The notes: generated by a model not told the origin, from the letters alone. 37,149 nt of DNA from Acidithiobacillus concretivorus (GCF_018853445.1 NZ_JABELD010000069.1:1-37149), one strand, 5' to 3'; positions 20,431 through 30,290 are shown, counted from the stretch's first letter. Made by a program: numbers and translations.

Positions 20431-21883
20431 ATTACAAATCATGGACGATACGGCTCCAGTCTGGAAACGTATTGCCGAACACCCTCTACTGGCCATCAGC
20501 AAAGAACCTCCTCTTCAGCTTCATGCGTTTTATTTTGATAGTCGAGACAACGCCCTGCAACGTGCGCGTCTGGCTTACCGCGTGCGCCGCGAAGATGATG
20601 CCTGGATAGCCACACTCAAGGCCAGTGGCCAATCGGCGGGCGGTCTGCACCAACGTCCAGAGTGGAATGTAGCGGTCGAAAGTAATCAGCCCGACCTGAG
20701 CGTCTTCACAGACAGTGAAGCCGCCGCCATGCTCGCACCCTTCACGGAACTGGACTTGCAGGTCATTCTTGAAACCCGTTTCGAACGCCACGAAAGCCGG
20801 GTTACCAATACCGATGGTAGTGAAATCATTGTGGCGCTAGATCGCGGGGAAATTCTGGCCAGAGGCCAGAGCGAACCCATCCGCGAGGTAGAACTAGAAC
20901 TCGCCCAAGGGAATGCAGCGGCAGTGCTCGAAATGGGTGCAGCTCTCTGTCAGGATCTTCCCCTGATTCCCGACCAGGAAAGCAAACTGTTTCGCGGTTT
21001 GCGCTTGGCCGGACTGATTTCCGATGAAAAACCCCGAGATACGGCCTGGCCCCTGCACCGCCGGGAAAATGCCGGCAACGCTTTCAGCCAGATACTGACC
21101 TGGCAGCTCCAGCAAATTATTCACGACACACGCAAACACTGGGCCAAAACTTCTGCGGAGAGTTTTCATGAGCTGCGTAAAAGCGTGCGCAGCCTCAGAG
21201 CCACTTTACGCTTTTGCCGGGTGCTCGATCCGGACAACCTATTACAATCCTTCCGCCTCGCACTTCAGGAATGGTTTCACCAGCAAAACCAAAAACGTGA
21301 TTATGAAGCCCTGGTGGGATATTGGACCGAAATTGCCACAACCATGACGCTGGACCCCGCTCCTTTGCAGGGTATTTTATCTGCGCAAGCACCTCGGCAG
21401 GCCGAGCAGTTGCCGCAGCTTGTCGCCATTCTGCTGAAACTCTGGGCCACTTTAATGCGACAACCATTGACCTACACAAAAAGCCTTCAGGATTTCAGCG
21501 AAACACAATTACATCGCGAAGACCGCAAACTTATGGCTGCCGGCAAAATGCTGCTGGATCATCCCGAAGCCTTACACAGCCTGCGCATCCGTATCAAAAA
21601 CACCCGTTATGTGATGATCACCCTGGCGCCGCTATGGCCCGGAAAAGATAGCAAAGCATTACTGAAATTACTGGCGACGTTGCAGGGTATCGCCGGAGAA
21701 ATCCACGATGCGGACATGGCAGGCCAATATCTGAATCCCCTGACCAACAATCGTAAAGCCGGTGTGGCTTTTCAGGCGGGTGCGTTATTGGGGTTCCTGC
21801 AAGGCCGCGAGGCCCGGCAGCGTAAAAAATTTCAGAAATTCTGGTTGCGTCTGGAATCTACGGCCCGCCCCTGGGATAGCTAA
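20414..21883 (+). CDS. CYTH-CHAD protein (putative triphosphatase / polyphosphate-binding)
   Basis: N-terminal CYTH tunnel domain (about 1-200) begins with the ExExK signature (EEELK at residues 2-6). It continues with YFDSRDNALQRARLAYRVRR, WIATLK and EVELEL, all expected for tripolyphosphate hydrolases such as YgiF. The C-terminal CHAD domain (about 205-485) has repeated His/Arg/Lys helices (FHELRKSVRSLRATLRFCR; later HSLRIRIKNTRY). Characterised CHAD domains bind polyphosphate and localise to granules. I choose GTG at 20414 because GGAGG lies six bases upstream and the ExExK motif must sit at the very N-terminus; upstream TTG 20396 and ATG 20408 are poorly placed. The gene overlaps parA and ends tail-to-tail with pepN (four-base overlap). 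Confidence 0.9.
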   Translation: MEEELKLQIMDDTAPVWKRIAEHPLLAISKEPPLQLHAFYFDSRDNALQRARLAYRVRREDDAWIATLKASGQSAGGLHQRPEWNVAVESNQPDLSVFTDSEAAAMLAPFTELDLQVILETRFERHESRVTNTDGSEIIVALDRGEILARGQSEPIREVELELAQGNAAAVLEMGAALCQDLPLIPDQESKLFRGLRLAGLISDEKPRDTAWPLHRRENAGNAFSQILTWQLQQIIHDTRKHWAKTSAESFHELRKSVRSLRATLRFCRVLDPDNLLQSFRLALQEWFHQQNQKRDYEALVGYWTEIATTMTLDPAPLQGILSAQAPRQAEQLPQLVAILLKLWATLMRQPLTYTKSLQDFSETQLHREDRKLMAAGKMLLDHPEALHSLRIRIKNTRYVMITLAPLWPGKDSKALLKLLATLQGIAGEIHDADMAGQYLNPLTNNRKAGVAFQAGALLGFLQGREARQRKKFQKFWLRLESTARPWDS

Positions 21884-24507
21884 GCGGCAGGGTAAGATCG
21901 CTGGATGACCTCGGCCAGATCGCGGGAAAGGTTGGTTTTGGCTGCCAACAGTTGCAGGGCATTCATCATGCCTTGCTGGCGGACCTTATCGTAGCGTTGC
22001 CAACGACTGAGGGGGGTGGCCAGACGGGCGGCGGTTTGCGGATTGATATCATCCAGCCTACGGATTTGCTCGGCAAAAAAAACGTAACCCGATCCGTCGG
22101 CTGCATGAAACATGGTCGGATTCATAGAAAAGGCACCCAACACCGCGCGCACCCGATTGGGCACTCTCCAGTCGAAGGCCGGATGCACCAAAAGATGCTG
22201 CACATGGCGCAAGGTGTCGGGGCGCGGTGCCATGGCCTGAATGGCAAACCATTTGTCGATCACCAGCGGGTAATCCTGCCATTTCTGGTAAAAATCTAGA
22301 AGGATGTCTTCAGCATCATGTTTGGGATGCTGCACCAGCAACTGAAAAGCGGCCAGACGGTCTGTCATGTTGTCGGCCTGCACATATTGCTGACGCGCAT
22401 GCAGGGTCATGTCCTCGTGACGACTGTGATCACTATGAATCAGATAACTCAAGGCCATATTACGAAGACGGCGACGACCGATGGAGGCCCCATCCCGCTC
22501 ATAAGCGCCCGCCAGATCCTGATACAGACCTAACCATTCATCATGAAAATGTGCGCCGATGGTATCGAGCAGGGTTTCCCGCGCTTGATGAATGGCATCC
22601 ACCGCAATGACCTGCATCTGTTCGCCGATATAATCCTCACTAGGCAAAGTCAGCAACTCCGCGCGAAAAGCCGGATCCATCTGGCTTTGTTTCAATGTGG
22701 CAGACAGCGCCTGCTCCAAGGCCGCAGGCAACGCCTCAAGTTCCTGATGGTTTTTTACCCCAGCCAGCAACGATTTTAGAGCCAACTCCTGAGTGCTTTC
22801 CCAGCGATTAAAAGGATCATCATCAACACCGGCCAAAAAACTACGAGCCTGCTCATCGAGCGCAATATCCAGACGCACCGGAGCAGAAAAACCCCGCAAC
22901 AGGGAAGGTATTACCGGATCGGGCAAGTCCTCAAAAGTCCAGCTTTGCCGGGCCTGCTCCAATAAGATTACTTTTTCGGTGGCGCCTGTTTTATCCAGAA
23001 CCGCTTTTTCTCCCTGGGTGTTCAGCAAAGCCATGCGCACCGGAACAGGTACTGGCTCCTTGTTTGACTGTCCGGGCGTAGCAGGGGTGAACTGCTGCAA
23101 GGTCAGCGTGTAGGAACGACGCGCAGGATCATAACTTCCCTCTGCCTTTACTTGTGGTGTTCCGGCTTGGGAATACCAGCGCCGAAACCGGGAAAGATCA
23201 TAGTGATTAGCATCTTCCATGGCCTCCACAAAATCCTCAATGGTCACTGCATGACCATCATGTCGTTCAAAATACAGATCAGTACCCCGCCGAAAACCTT
23301 CCTTACCCAGCAAGGTATGAATCATGCGCACCAGTTCCGCGCCCTTTTCGTACACCGTCGCCGTGTAAAAGTTATTGATTTCCGAATAGGCATCGGGACG
23401 CACCGGATGCGCCAGCGGGCCCGCATCTTCAGGAAACTGGGCTGCACGCAAGCGGCGCACGTCACCAATGCGTTGCACCCCGCGCGAATTCATATCTGCA
23501 CTGAATTCCTGATCCCGAAATACCGTCAAACCTTCTTTGAGGCTCAGTTGAAACCAGTCCCGCAAGGTCACCCGGTTACCCGTCCAGTTGTGAAAGTATT
23601 CGTGGGCAATGACCGACTCAACACCCTGATAATCCGTATCGGTGGCCGTTTCAGGGCTGGCCAGCACATATTTGGAGTTGAAAATGTTGAGGCCCTTGTT
23701 TTCCATGGCCCCCATATTGAAGCTGTCGGTCGCCACAATCATGTAGCGATCCAGATCATATTCGCGCCCGTAAACCTCTTCATCCCAGCGCATGGCCCGC
23801 TTCAGGCTTACCATGGCCTGATCGCAGGCTCCCAGGTCCCGCGCGGCCACATAAATTTCCAGCGCCACCGACCGGCCCGATTGCGTAACAAAAACATCGC
23901 GCTGTACGGCCAGATCACCGGCTACCATGGCAAATAAATAAGCGGGCTTGGGATAAGGATCTTCCCAACGCGCCCAATGCCAATTGTTGTCTTCATCCCC
24001 CTGGGCAATGCAGTTACCATTGGCCAGCAACACCGGACAGGTTTTTCGGGAAGCGTGCAAAGTCACCGTAAATTTGGCCAGACAATCCGGACGATCCAGA
24101 TAATAGGTAATACGCCGGAAACCCTCTGCCTCGCATTGCGTCAAAAACTGCCCACCGGCAAAGTACAAACCGGACAGGGTCGAATTGGCAGCAGGATGAA
24201 TCCGAACCCGGGTTTCCAACAAAAATTCCGGTTCTGGATTCAACAAGGTCAAACCCGTCGCATCAGAACGAAACAAATTTTCCGCCAAGGGCTGACCATC
24301 TCGCAAAACACTCAGCAACTCCAGGGATTCGCCGTCCAGATGCAACGCAGATACCGGCTCTGAACCCAGTCGCTGAAAATGCAGACGAGCCTCCACTTCG
24401 GTGTTTTCCGGATCCAGATGAACATTCAGCGCGACATCGGTAATCCGATAAAGGGGCGGCTGATAATCTTCGCGACGAATAACCGCATTATTTTCTTGAG
24501 CAGTCAT
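21880..24507 (-). CDS. pepN: Aminopeptidase N (M1 zinc metallopeptidase)
   Basis: Cytoplasmic aminopeptidase that completes breakdown of peptides released by ATP-dependent proteases. The 875 residues show the exopeptidase motif GAMEN near 262, the zinc site HEYFHNW near 298 with the third ligand in SLKEGLTVF, and the alpha-helical C-terminal domain of the PepN subfamily. I choose ATG at 24507, which shares its A with the TGA of the upstream dsb-like gene (TGATG), as start rather than the in-frame TTG at 24516. GGAG lies about ten bases upstream. It is probably coexpressed with the thiol-disulfide gene. Confidence 0.95.
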   Translation of the reverse strand: MTAQENNAVIRREDYQPPLYRITDVALNVHLDPENTEVEARLHFQRLGSEPVSALHLDGESLELLSVLRDGQPLAENLFRSDATGLTLLNPEPEFLLETRVRIHPAANSTLSGLYFAGGQFLTQCEAEGFRRITYYLDRPDCLAKFTVTLHASRKTCPVLLANGNCIAQGDEDNNWHWARWEDPYPKPAYLFAMVAGDLAVQRDVFVTQSGRSVALEIYVAARDLGACDQAMVSLKRAMRWDEEVYGREYDLDRYMIVATDSFNMGAMENKGLNIFNSKYVLASPETATDTDYQGVESVIAHEYFHNWTGNRVTLRDWFQLSLKEGLTVFRDQEFSADMNSRGVQRIGDVRRLRAAQFPEDAGPLAHPVRPDAYSEINNFYTATVYEKGAELVRMIHTLLGKEGFRRGTDLYFERHDGHAVTIEDFVEAMEDANHYDLSRFRRWYSQAGTPQVKAEGSYDPARRSYTLTLQQFTPATPGQSNKEPVPVPVRMALLNTQGEKAVLDKTGATEKVILLEQARQSWTFEDLPDPVIPSLLRGFSAPVRLDIALDEQARSFLAGVDDDPFNRWESTQELALKSLLAGVKNHQELEALPAALEQALSATLKQSQMDPAFRAELLTLPSEDYIGEQMQVIAVDAIHQARETLLDTIGAHFHDEWLGLYQDLAGAYERDGASIGRRRLRNMALSYLIHSDHSRHEDMTLHARQQYVQADNMTDRLAAFQLLVQHPKHDAEDILLDFYQKWQDYPLVIDKWFAIQAMAPRPDTLRHVQHLLVHPAFDWRVPNRVRAVLGAFSMNPTMFHAADGSGYVFFAEQIRRLDDINPQTAARLATPLSRWQRYDKVRQQGMMNALQLLAAKTNLSRDLAEVIQRSYPAA

Positions 24508-25364
24508 CAACGGCAAGCTCCATTTTCAAGGCTAGTGATATGATCAACAAAATCGGCCAGACTTGTACGATCCAACCCATGCGCCAGAATAGCCTGATTA
24601 TGTGTATTACAATAAATGAGGGTCGGGGTCGCCACTTCTCCGCTTTCACTCAGCAGCTTGGTATTATTTTCTACCGCAGCCTGAGTCGCCGGGTCAGGGT
24701 TTTTGGCGGGAGTAATACCGCCCTCTTCCGTCGCCTCATCAAAGCCTTTTTCATTTTCTGCCATGGCCGCAGCAGGATCACTGGCCCCCAAAATAGCCGC
24801 CGCTTTCCCGGCGCTGCTGGGCTTCAGGAAAGCCACGACCACATAGCGGACGCGCAATTTTCCTGCGGCAATAAGCGGTTTGGCTTCTTCGTAAAACTTG
24901 TGACAGTAAATGCAGTTAGGATCCACAAAAGCCGTCAGTTCTGGTCCTTTGTTTCCCAGCACAAAACTGTCTGCATGCGCTGCTTTTTCGGCCAAAACCG
25001 CAGCCGATGTCGGTTTGGGAATGAGTCCCAGCCTGATCATGTCGGCATGAGCGGCATCTTGACCTTGCTGATTGAGCACCGGCCCCGCCACCAGATATTT
25101 ACCATCTGCTGTCGCATAGGCAATGGTCGGATGACCTTCCATACTGACTTCAATGCCCGTCAAACCACCAGGCCCAGGAAAAACCTTTTCAGCGCTGGCC
25201 TGACCATGGGTAACATCATTCAGCAGCTGCCTGGCACCATTCAAACTCAACTGACTACTGCTCGTAGCGGAGTCTGGATTGATGGCAAAGCGTTCGATAA
25301 CGGCCCCCGTTAAGCCGCCAATAATTAACAGACCCACTGCCAGAGCGATAGATGATTTGTCCAT
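24507..25364 (-). CDS. DsbG/DsbC-like periplasmic thiol-disulfide protein
   Basis: The 285 residues have an N-terminal membrane anchor or uncleaved signal (about 7-25), a DsbC/DsbG-like dimerisation segment, and a thioredoxin fold. The fold contains PELTAFVDPNCIYCHKFYEEA, with active-site Cys151-Ile-Tyr-Cys154, and the cis-proline loop VATPTLIY. The surroundings match DsbG (FADPFCPYC), but the dipeptide is Ile-Tyr rather than Pro-Tyr or Gly-Tyr. Two more cysteines occur near the end (YCNT and GACR). It is likely an isomerase or reductase of periplasmic cysteines, fed by DsbD. The stop codon overlaps the pepN start. The 167-base gap to lexA shows no clear terminator or promoter. Confidence 0.85.
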   Translation of the reverse strand: MDKSSIALAVGLLIIGGLTGAVIERFAINPDSATSSSQLSLNGARQLLNDVTHGQASAEKVFPGPGGLTGIEVSMEGHPTIAYATADGKYLVAGPVLNQQGQDAAHADMIRLGLIPKPTSAAVLAEKAAHADSFVLGNKGPELTAFVDPNCIYCHKFYEEAKPLIAAGKLRVRYVVVAFLKPSSAGKAAAILGASDPAAAMAENEKGFDEATEEGGITPAKNPDPATQAAVENNTKLLSESGEVATPTLIYCNTHNQAILAHGLDRTSLADFVDHITSLENGACR

Positions 25365-25531
25365 GTATGAAAGTTAATCCTGTAAATTCTGAAAAAAGTG
25401 ATAACAAAAGATTGTAAACCGCTGAGCGCATCAAGACCAGAAACGACAAGAACCGTAAAAACCATTAATACACGCGGCAATCTCTTGAAAGAAGACCTTC
25501 AACGCCAGAGTTGGTTCCAGAAATGGACGTT

Positions 25532-26152
25532 TTAGAGGCGGTTACCAATACGCAGCAGGCCTACCACCTGCCCTTCAATCAGCAAATCATCACGGGACAA
25601 ATCCACCTCAATAGGAGAAAAATCAGGATTTTCAGGTAACAGGCTGACTTTACCCTGCATCCGTTGCCAACGCTTGACCGTCACTTCTCCGTTGACTCGG
25701 GCCACTACAATCTGGCCATTTTGCGGCGTAAAACCGGCTTCATGGCGCACTGCCAGAATATCGCCATCCAGAATACCCGCATCGCGCATACTCATACCCT
25801 GCACCCGCAACAAATAATCAGCCCCCGGCGAAAATAGTTTAGGGTCCACCGGCAACTGTCCTTCGCGAAACTCCTCAGCGAGCATCGGCTGCCCGGCGGC
25901 CACCCGCCCCACCAAAGGCAAGCCCGTGGTCTCACTCAAATCTTCGTGCAGGCGGATACCGCGCGCGGTGCCATTTTGCAACTCCAGATAACCCTTACGC
26001 GCCAACATGCGCAAATGGGTTTCCGCCGCATTGGGCGATCGAAAGTCAAAGGCTTTCATTAATTCCGCGCGAGTGGGTGGTAAATTGTCTTCCAGCATCC
26101 GGGTGCGAATCCAGGTCAAAATCTCGGCCTGACGCGGGGTCAGTTTATCCAT
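25532..26152 (-). CDS. lexA: LexA repressor (SOS regulator, S24 peptidase)
   Basis: Represses the SOS regulon and self-cleaves on RecA filaments. The 206 residues contain the winged helix-turn-helix (RAELMKAFDFRSPNAAETHL), cleavage site Ala86-Gly87 (GRVAAGQPM), catalytic Ser121 (GMSMRD) and Lys160 (EVTVKRW). Start ATG 26152 is preceded by GGAGG at six bases; the open frame continues 22 codons upstream, but that part runs across the operator and lacks LexA similarity. A perfect CTGT-N8-ACAG box lies 33 bases upstream, so the gene is autoregulated. No adjacent SOS genes (recA, sulA, dinB) occur in the window. Confidence 0.96.
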   Translation of the reverse strand: MDKLTPRQAEILTWIRTRMLEDNLPPTRAELMKAFDFRSPNAAETHLRMLARKGYLELQNGTARGIRLHEDLSETTGLPLVGRVAAGQPMLAEEFREGQLPVDPKLFSPGADYLLRVQGMSMRDAGILDGDILAVRHEAGFTPQNGQIVVARVNGEVTVKRWQRMQGKVSLLPENPDFSPIEVDLSRDDLLIEGQVVGLLRIGNRL

Positions 26153-26185
26153 GCCATGCCTCCAGAAGGCTCGGTACTTATACTT

Positions 26186-26201
26186 CTGTATTTTTATACA
26201 G
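26186..26201. promoter_or_regulatory. LexA operator (SOS box)
   Basis: CTGTATTTTTATACAG is a 16-base palindrome with the exact CTGT-N8-ACAG consensus of gamma/beta-proteobacterial LexA boxes and an A/T-only centre. It lies 33 bases upstream of the lexA ATG, on top of the likely promoter: TATAAA (minus strand) falls within it and TATAAG just downstream. This is the only such box I noticed in the window. Confidence 0.92.
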
Positions 26202-26400
26202 CATGAAGAAAAACGCAAGACCGCTGCAAACTCGACAAAATGCTGCCCGCATCCGAACTACACCCTTCCAAGTTCCTGCCGGTTTTTTGACGACCGTAGT
26301 CGTAAGAATAAAACTTGCTCCCAGATTCAGCATGGTACCGAATTTGCGTCTGACGAGCCGGGGGATTGTCAATGACTATTTTATAACCGCTTGATTTATT

Positions 26401-26477
<77 letters not shown>

Positions 26478-26531
26478 TGAAGAGAGGGCACGAAATTGTT
26501 TCCGCGCCCGCATTTTTACCACATTTACCCT

Positions 26532-28424
26532 TCAGGAAGGAATGGTGACTTCGCCGTCCACAAAACTCTTTAAACGCTCAGAGCGGGAAGGATGGCGCAG
26601 CTTCCGCAGCGCCTTGGCTTCAATCTGACGGATACGCTCACGGGTCACATCAAACTGTTTACCCACTTCTTCAAGGGTGTGATCCGTATTCATGCCGATT
26701 CCAAAGCGCATACGCAACACCTTGGCCTCTCGGGCTGTCAGACCATTGTCCAGAAGTTCTTCGACCACTTCGCGAATAGCCGCGTTGACTGCTGATTCGG
26801 CTGGCGCGGTGACATTACGATCTTCAATAAAATCACCCAGATGGGAGTCTTCATTATCACCAATGGGGGTTTCCATGGAAATCGGTTCCTTGGCAATTTT
26901 CAGCACTTTGCGAATCTTGTCTTCGGGCATTTCCATGCGCTCTGCCAACTCTTCTGGAGTTGGCTCACGACCCATTTCCTGCAACATTTGCCGACTGATC
27001 CGGTTCAGCTTATTGATGGTTTCAATCATGTGCACCGGAATACGAATAGTGCGCGCCTGATCGGCAATACTGCGGGTAATAGCCTGTCGAATCCACCAGG
27101 TAGCGTAGGTAGAAAACTTGTAGCCACGCCGATATTCAAACTTGTCCACCGCCTTCATCAAGCCGATATTGCCTTCCTGAATCAAATCCAGAAATTGCAG
27201 ACCACGATTGGTGTACTTCTTGGCAATGGAAATGACCAGACGCAGGTTCGCTTCGACCATTTCCTTTTTGGCCCGCCGGGCTTTTGCTTCACCGATAGAC
27301 ATCAAGCGGCTGGCTTCCTTGATTTCCGCGACCGGCAAGCCCGCCCGCTTTTCAATGCCTGCCAAACGCTTCATAATGGCGAGAATATCATCCCGATATT
27401 CCACTAACCGCGCGCTATAACTAAAGCCACCATTAATCTGTTGGTCTATCCAGTCCAGATCACTTTCATGACCGGGGTAGCTGCGCACAAATTCCTTCCG
27501 GGGAAAACGCGCCCGCTCAATACAAATCTCCATGAGCTCACGTTCGCATTGACGCACACCATCGGTTAAACCTCGCAAGGCATCAGCCATCACATCAATC
27601 TGGCGACCATTCAGCTTGATTTCCAGAAAACGCTCTGCCAGCTCGCGTCTTTTTTCCTGATAGCTTTCGTCATGCATTTCACCTTCAGCATGACTGGCAA
27701 GCAGATTCAGATAGGCTTCGCGAATAACTGCAAAGCGCTCCAGGGCTTCTTCCAACTGCGGACCCTTATCCGCTTCAAGAGTGCCTTCTTCGCCTTCTTC
27801 ATCTTCACCATCCGTGTCTTCAGGCTCTTCGCCTTCCAGCACAACAGACTCTTCGTCTACACTGACAGCTTCTGCATCCAGGGCGTTGGGATCAATAAAT
27901 GCATCCACCACTTCATCCAGACGCGTTTCCCCACGTTCAACCCGATCAGCAGCATCCAGCAACAGCGAGATAGTGGTCGGGCAGGTGGAAACCGCACGCA
28001 AAACCTGCATCAGACCATCTTCAATGCGGCGGGCTATTTCAATTTCGCCTTCCCGGGTTAACAGTTCAACTGTGCCCATCTCACGCATGTACATACGCAC
28101 CGGATCACTGGTACGGCCAATATCCGCTTCGACTACAGCCAGAGCTTCCTCGGCAGCTTCTTCGGCTTCCTGGGCGGCCACGCCGACATTACCTTCACCA
28201 TCCAGAAGAGTATCGCCATCCGGTGCTTCTTCAAACACGTCAATACCCATGTCATTAATCATGGAAATGACATTTTCCATCTGCTCAGGATCAAAAACTT
28301 CTTCGGGCAGATGATCATTAATCTCCCCGTAGGTCAGGTATCCCTGCTCTTTTCCGCGCGCAATCAGGCGCTTCAGCTCAGACCGCTGAGACTCATTGTC
28401 CACTACACTCTCACCGTCTCTCAT
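26532..28424 (-). CDS. rpoD: RNA polymerase primary sigma factor (sigma-70)
   Basis: Main housekeeping sigma factor. The 630 residues include region 1.1 ([24 protein letters not shown]), 1.2 ([21 protein letters not shown]), and an acidic non-conserved spacer (about 190-240, with a run of Glu and Asp). Regions 2.1-2.4 follow ([20 protein letters not shown], then [17 protein letters not shown]), then region 3 and the 4.2 helix-turn-helix ([17 protein letters not shown]). ATG 28424 has AGGA about six bases upstream. It is the last gene of the rpsU operon and has its own promoter in the dnaG-rpoD gap. Confidence 0.98.
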   Translation of the reverse strand: MRDGESVVDNESQRSELKRLIARGKEQGYLTYGEINDHLPEEVFDPEQMENVISMINDMGIDVFEEAPDGDTLLDGEGNVGVAAQEAEEAAEEALAVVEADIGRTSDPVRMYMREMGTVELLTREGEIEIARRIEDGLMQVLRAVSTCPTTISLLLDAADRVERGETRLDEVVDAFIDPNALDAEAVSVDEESVVLEGEEPEDTDGEDEEGEEGTLEADKGPQLEEALERFAVIREAYLNLLASHAEGEMHDESYQEKRRELAERFLEIKLNGRQIDVMADALRGLTDGVRQCERELMEICIERARFPRKEFVRSYPGHESDLDWIDQQINGGFSYSARLVEYRDDILAIMKRLAGIEKRAGLPVAEIKEASRLMSIGEAKARRAKKEMVEANLRLVISIAKKYTNRGLQFLDLIQEGNIGLMKAVDKFEYRRGYKFSTYATWWIRQAITRSIADQARTIRIPVHMIETINKLNRISRQMLQEMGREPTPEELAERMEMPEDKIRKVLKIAKEPISMETPIGDNEDSHLGDFIEDRNVTAPAESAVNAAIREVVEELLDNGLTAREAKVLRMRFGIGMNTDHTLEEVGKQFDVTRERIRQIEAKALRKLRHPSRSERLKSFVDGEVTIPS

Positions 28425-28453
28425 AACTATCCTGCACTCGCGGAAAGCCGCAC

Positions 28454-28482
28454 ATTATATAAGAAAAACCACCTGGATGAAA
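28454..28482 (-). promoter_or_regulatory. Internal promoter in front of rpoD
   Basis: On the minus strand, TTTCAT (28477-28482) is followed after 17 bases by a perfect TATAAT (28454-28459). The predicted start lies about 20 bases before the rpoD ATG. It would let rpoD be made independently of the upstream rpsU promoter. The -35 is weak; the call rests mainly on the -10 and position. Confidence 0.55.
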
Positions 28483-28529
28483 AGCTAAATTCATTGACAG
28501 CATTCATCCATCCTTTTCGTCGGAACACT

Positions 28530-30290
28530 TCAGGATTCGGGAGGCTTGTGGCGACCGCGTCTGGTCAACAACACAATCTCGGCCCGCTCCTGCGCGGTTA
28601 ACGCACCCAACCCCGAGCGATCCGCCGTAAGCGCCATATAGTCCCCTCGGGCGGAGCTCAGGCGTCGATTTACCCTGTGCACACATTCAGGTATTTCATT
28701 GCGCAATAATGCGCCTTCCTGACCATCTTCAGCCTCAGACATGACCAAGGCATAACAAAACTCTGCCAAGTCAGTACCAGCCAGTCTCGCCAAAAGCTCG
28801 TGAGAACTTAGATGGGTCATGTTTGCCAAAATATCAAGGGTGGCATCCAGTTTTTTTGCAATGGGGTCAGACGCAAATGGCAGCAGATCCTTTTCCAGTT
28901 GCTGCCAGACAGGATCATCGGGATGATTCAGGAGCAGGCGCATCGCGTTCTTAAAGAGGGATGGTCCCTCTTTGCTTCGCGACGGTTGCGCTGACACGGC
29001 CACAGAAGCTTCCCGACGACGTTTTTTAGAGGGTATGGCAAAGGCCAAACCACATAACTCCTGGAGTTTATGGAGGTAAACTTCCCGCAAAGTAGTATCA
29101 TTTATCCGCTGTAAAAATTCCCGGGCTTCCCGCAGAAACTGGGCTTTTTCATCTTCTGCGGCAATATTATAGCGGCGCTGCAGTTCATCAAGAAAAAAAT
29201 CGATCGCGGGCCGGGCCGTCGAAAATAAAGCTTCCAGCGCTGCCGCTCCCTGTTCACGCACCAGCGAATCCGGGTCCTGACCATCCGGCAAAAACAGCAC
29301 GCGCAGCAGACGACCCTCACGTAACAACTCAGGTGCCATTTGCACCGCTCGCCAGGCCGCCTTGCGTCCGGCAGCATCCCCATCAAAGCACAGCAAAATT
29401 TCTGCAGCCGCACGAAACAGCATCTGTAGCTGACTTTCTCCAAGCGCCGTACCACTGGCGGCAACCGCATAATCCAGTCCGGCCTGATGCAGAGTGATGA
29501 CATCCAGATAACCTTCCACCAGCACGGCGCGATTCATCCGGCGCAAACCGTCCCGCGCCTGATGAAGGCCATAGAGCACCTGCCCCTTGTGGTACAGCGG
29601 ACCTTCGGGAGAGTTGAGATATTTGGGCTCCCGACCATCGAGACTGCGCCCCCCCAATCCGACCAGATGGCCGCGACCATCACGAATCGGAAAAATGACC
29701 CTGTCGCGAAAACGATCATAAACCGATTGATCCTCGCGGCTACTCACCAAACCTGCGCCAATCAGTGCGCGTCGGATATTTTCATCCTTACCCAGTTGCT
29801 GACTCAGAAAATTCGCGGCAGGAGGGGCATAACCCAATTCAAAACGCGTAATAATTTCCGGATGGAGACCACGGCTCTGCCAGTACTGCTGGGCCGCCGG
29901 ATTTTTGGCGAGTGCATCCCGGTACAGGCTGACCGCTTTATCCAGAATCTGCCGAAAAGGGCGAAGATCTTCCTGAACAGACTGACCAACAGCCTCTTCA
30001 GGTAAGGCCACCCCGGCGTCTTCGGCCAGCAAGGCTACCGCCTCAGGAAAGGAAAGACGATCATGGGCCATCAGAAACCCAATGGCGTTACCATGGGCAT
30101 GACATCCAAAACAATAATAAATCTGTTTTTCTGGACTCACTGAAAATGAGGGACTTTTTTCCTGATGAAAAGGACAGCAGGCCCAAAAGTCCTTACCCTT
30201 TTTCTTCAGGGGAACACGACCTTCCACCAGACGGATCAAATCGGTCCGTTCGAGGAGAGCATCTATAAATGCGGGAGAAAATTTGACCAT
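28530..30290 (-). CDS. dnaG: DNA primase
   Basis: Synthesises RNA primers at the replication fork with DnaB. The 586 residues contain the N-terminal CHC2 zinc finger (Cys39, His42, Cys60, Cys63 in CPFHQEKSPSF ... YYCFGC) and the RNA-polymerase core with EGYLDV and the TOPRIM motif CFDGDAAGRKA. A C-terminal helical DnaB-binding region of ordinary length follows. The start is three bases after the mutS2 stop with no strong ribosome-binding site at proper spacing, so coupling to mutS2 is likely. It is followed by a 105-base gap to rpoD. Confidence 0.97.
   Translation of the reverse strand: MVKFSPAFIDALLERTDLIRLVEGRVPLKKKGKDFWACCPFHQEKSPSFSVSPEKQIYYCFGCHAHGNAIGFLMAHDRLSFPEAVALLAEDAGVALPEEAVGQSVQEDLRPFRQILDKAVSLYRDALAKNPAAQQYWQSRGLHPEIITRFELGYAPPAANFLSQQLGKDENIRRALIGAGLVSSREDQSVYDRFRDRVIFPIRDGRGHLVGLGGRSLDGREPKYLNSPEGPLYHKGQVLYGLHQARDGLRRMNRAVLVEGYLDVITLHQAGLDYAVAASGTALGESQLQMLFRAAAEILLCFDGDAAGRKAAWRAVQMAPELLREGRLLRVLFLPDGQDPDSLVREQGAAALEALFSTARPAIDFFLDELQRRYNIAAEDEKAQFLREAREFLQRINDTTLREVYLHKLQELCGLAFAIPSKKRRREASVAVSAQPSRSKEGPSLFKNAMRLLLNHPDDPVWQQLEKDLLPFASDPIAKKLDATLDILANMTHLSSHELLARLAGTDLAEFCYALVMSEAEDGQEGALLRNEIPECVHRVNRRLSSARGDYMALTADRSGLGALTAQERAEIVLLTRRGRHKPPES

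Noticed and set aside
23152-23937. 261-codon plus-strand frame over pepN
   Set aside because: Antisense shadow; the minus strand here encodes the GAMEN and HEXXH motifs of pepN.
24540-25313. 257-codon plus-strand frame over the DsbG-like gene
   Set aside because: Antisense shadow of a gene with a clear thioredoxin fold.
26153-26218. N-terminal extension of LexA by 22 residues
   Set aside because: The extension runs through the SOS box and promoter, lacks LexA similarity, and the downstream ATG has GGAGG at ideal spacing.
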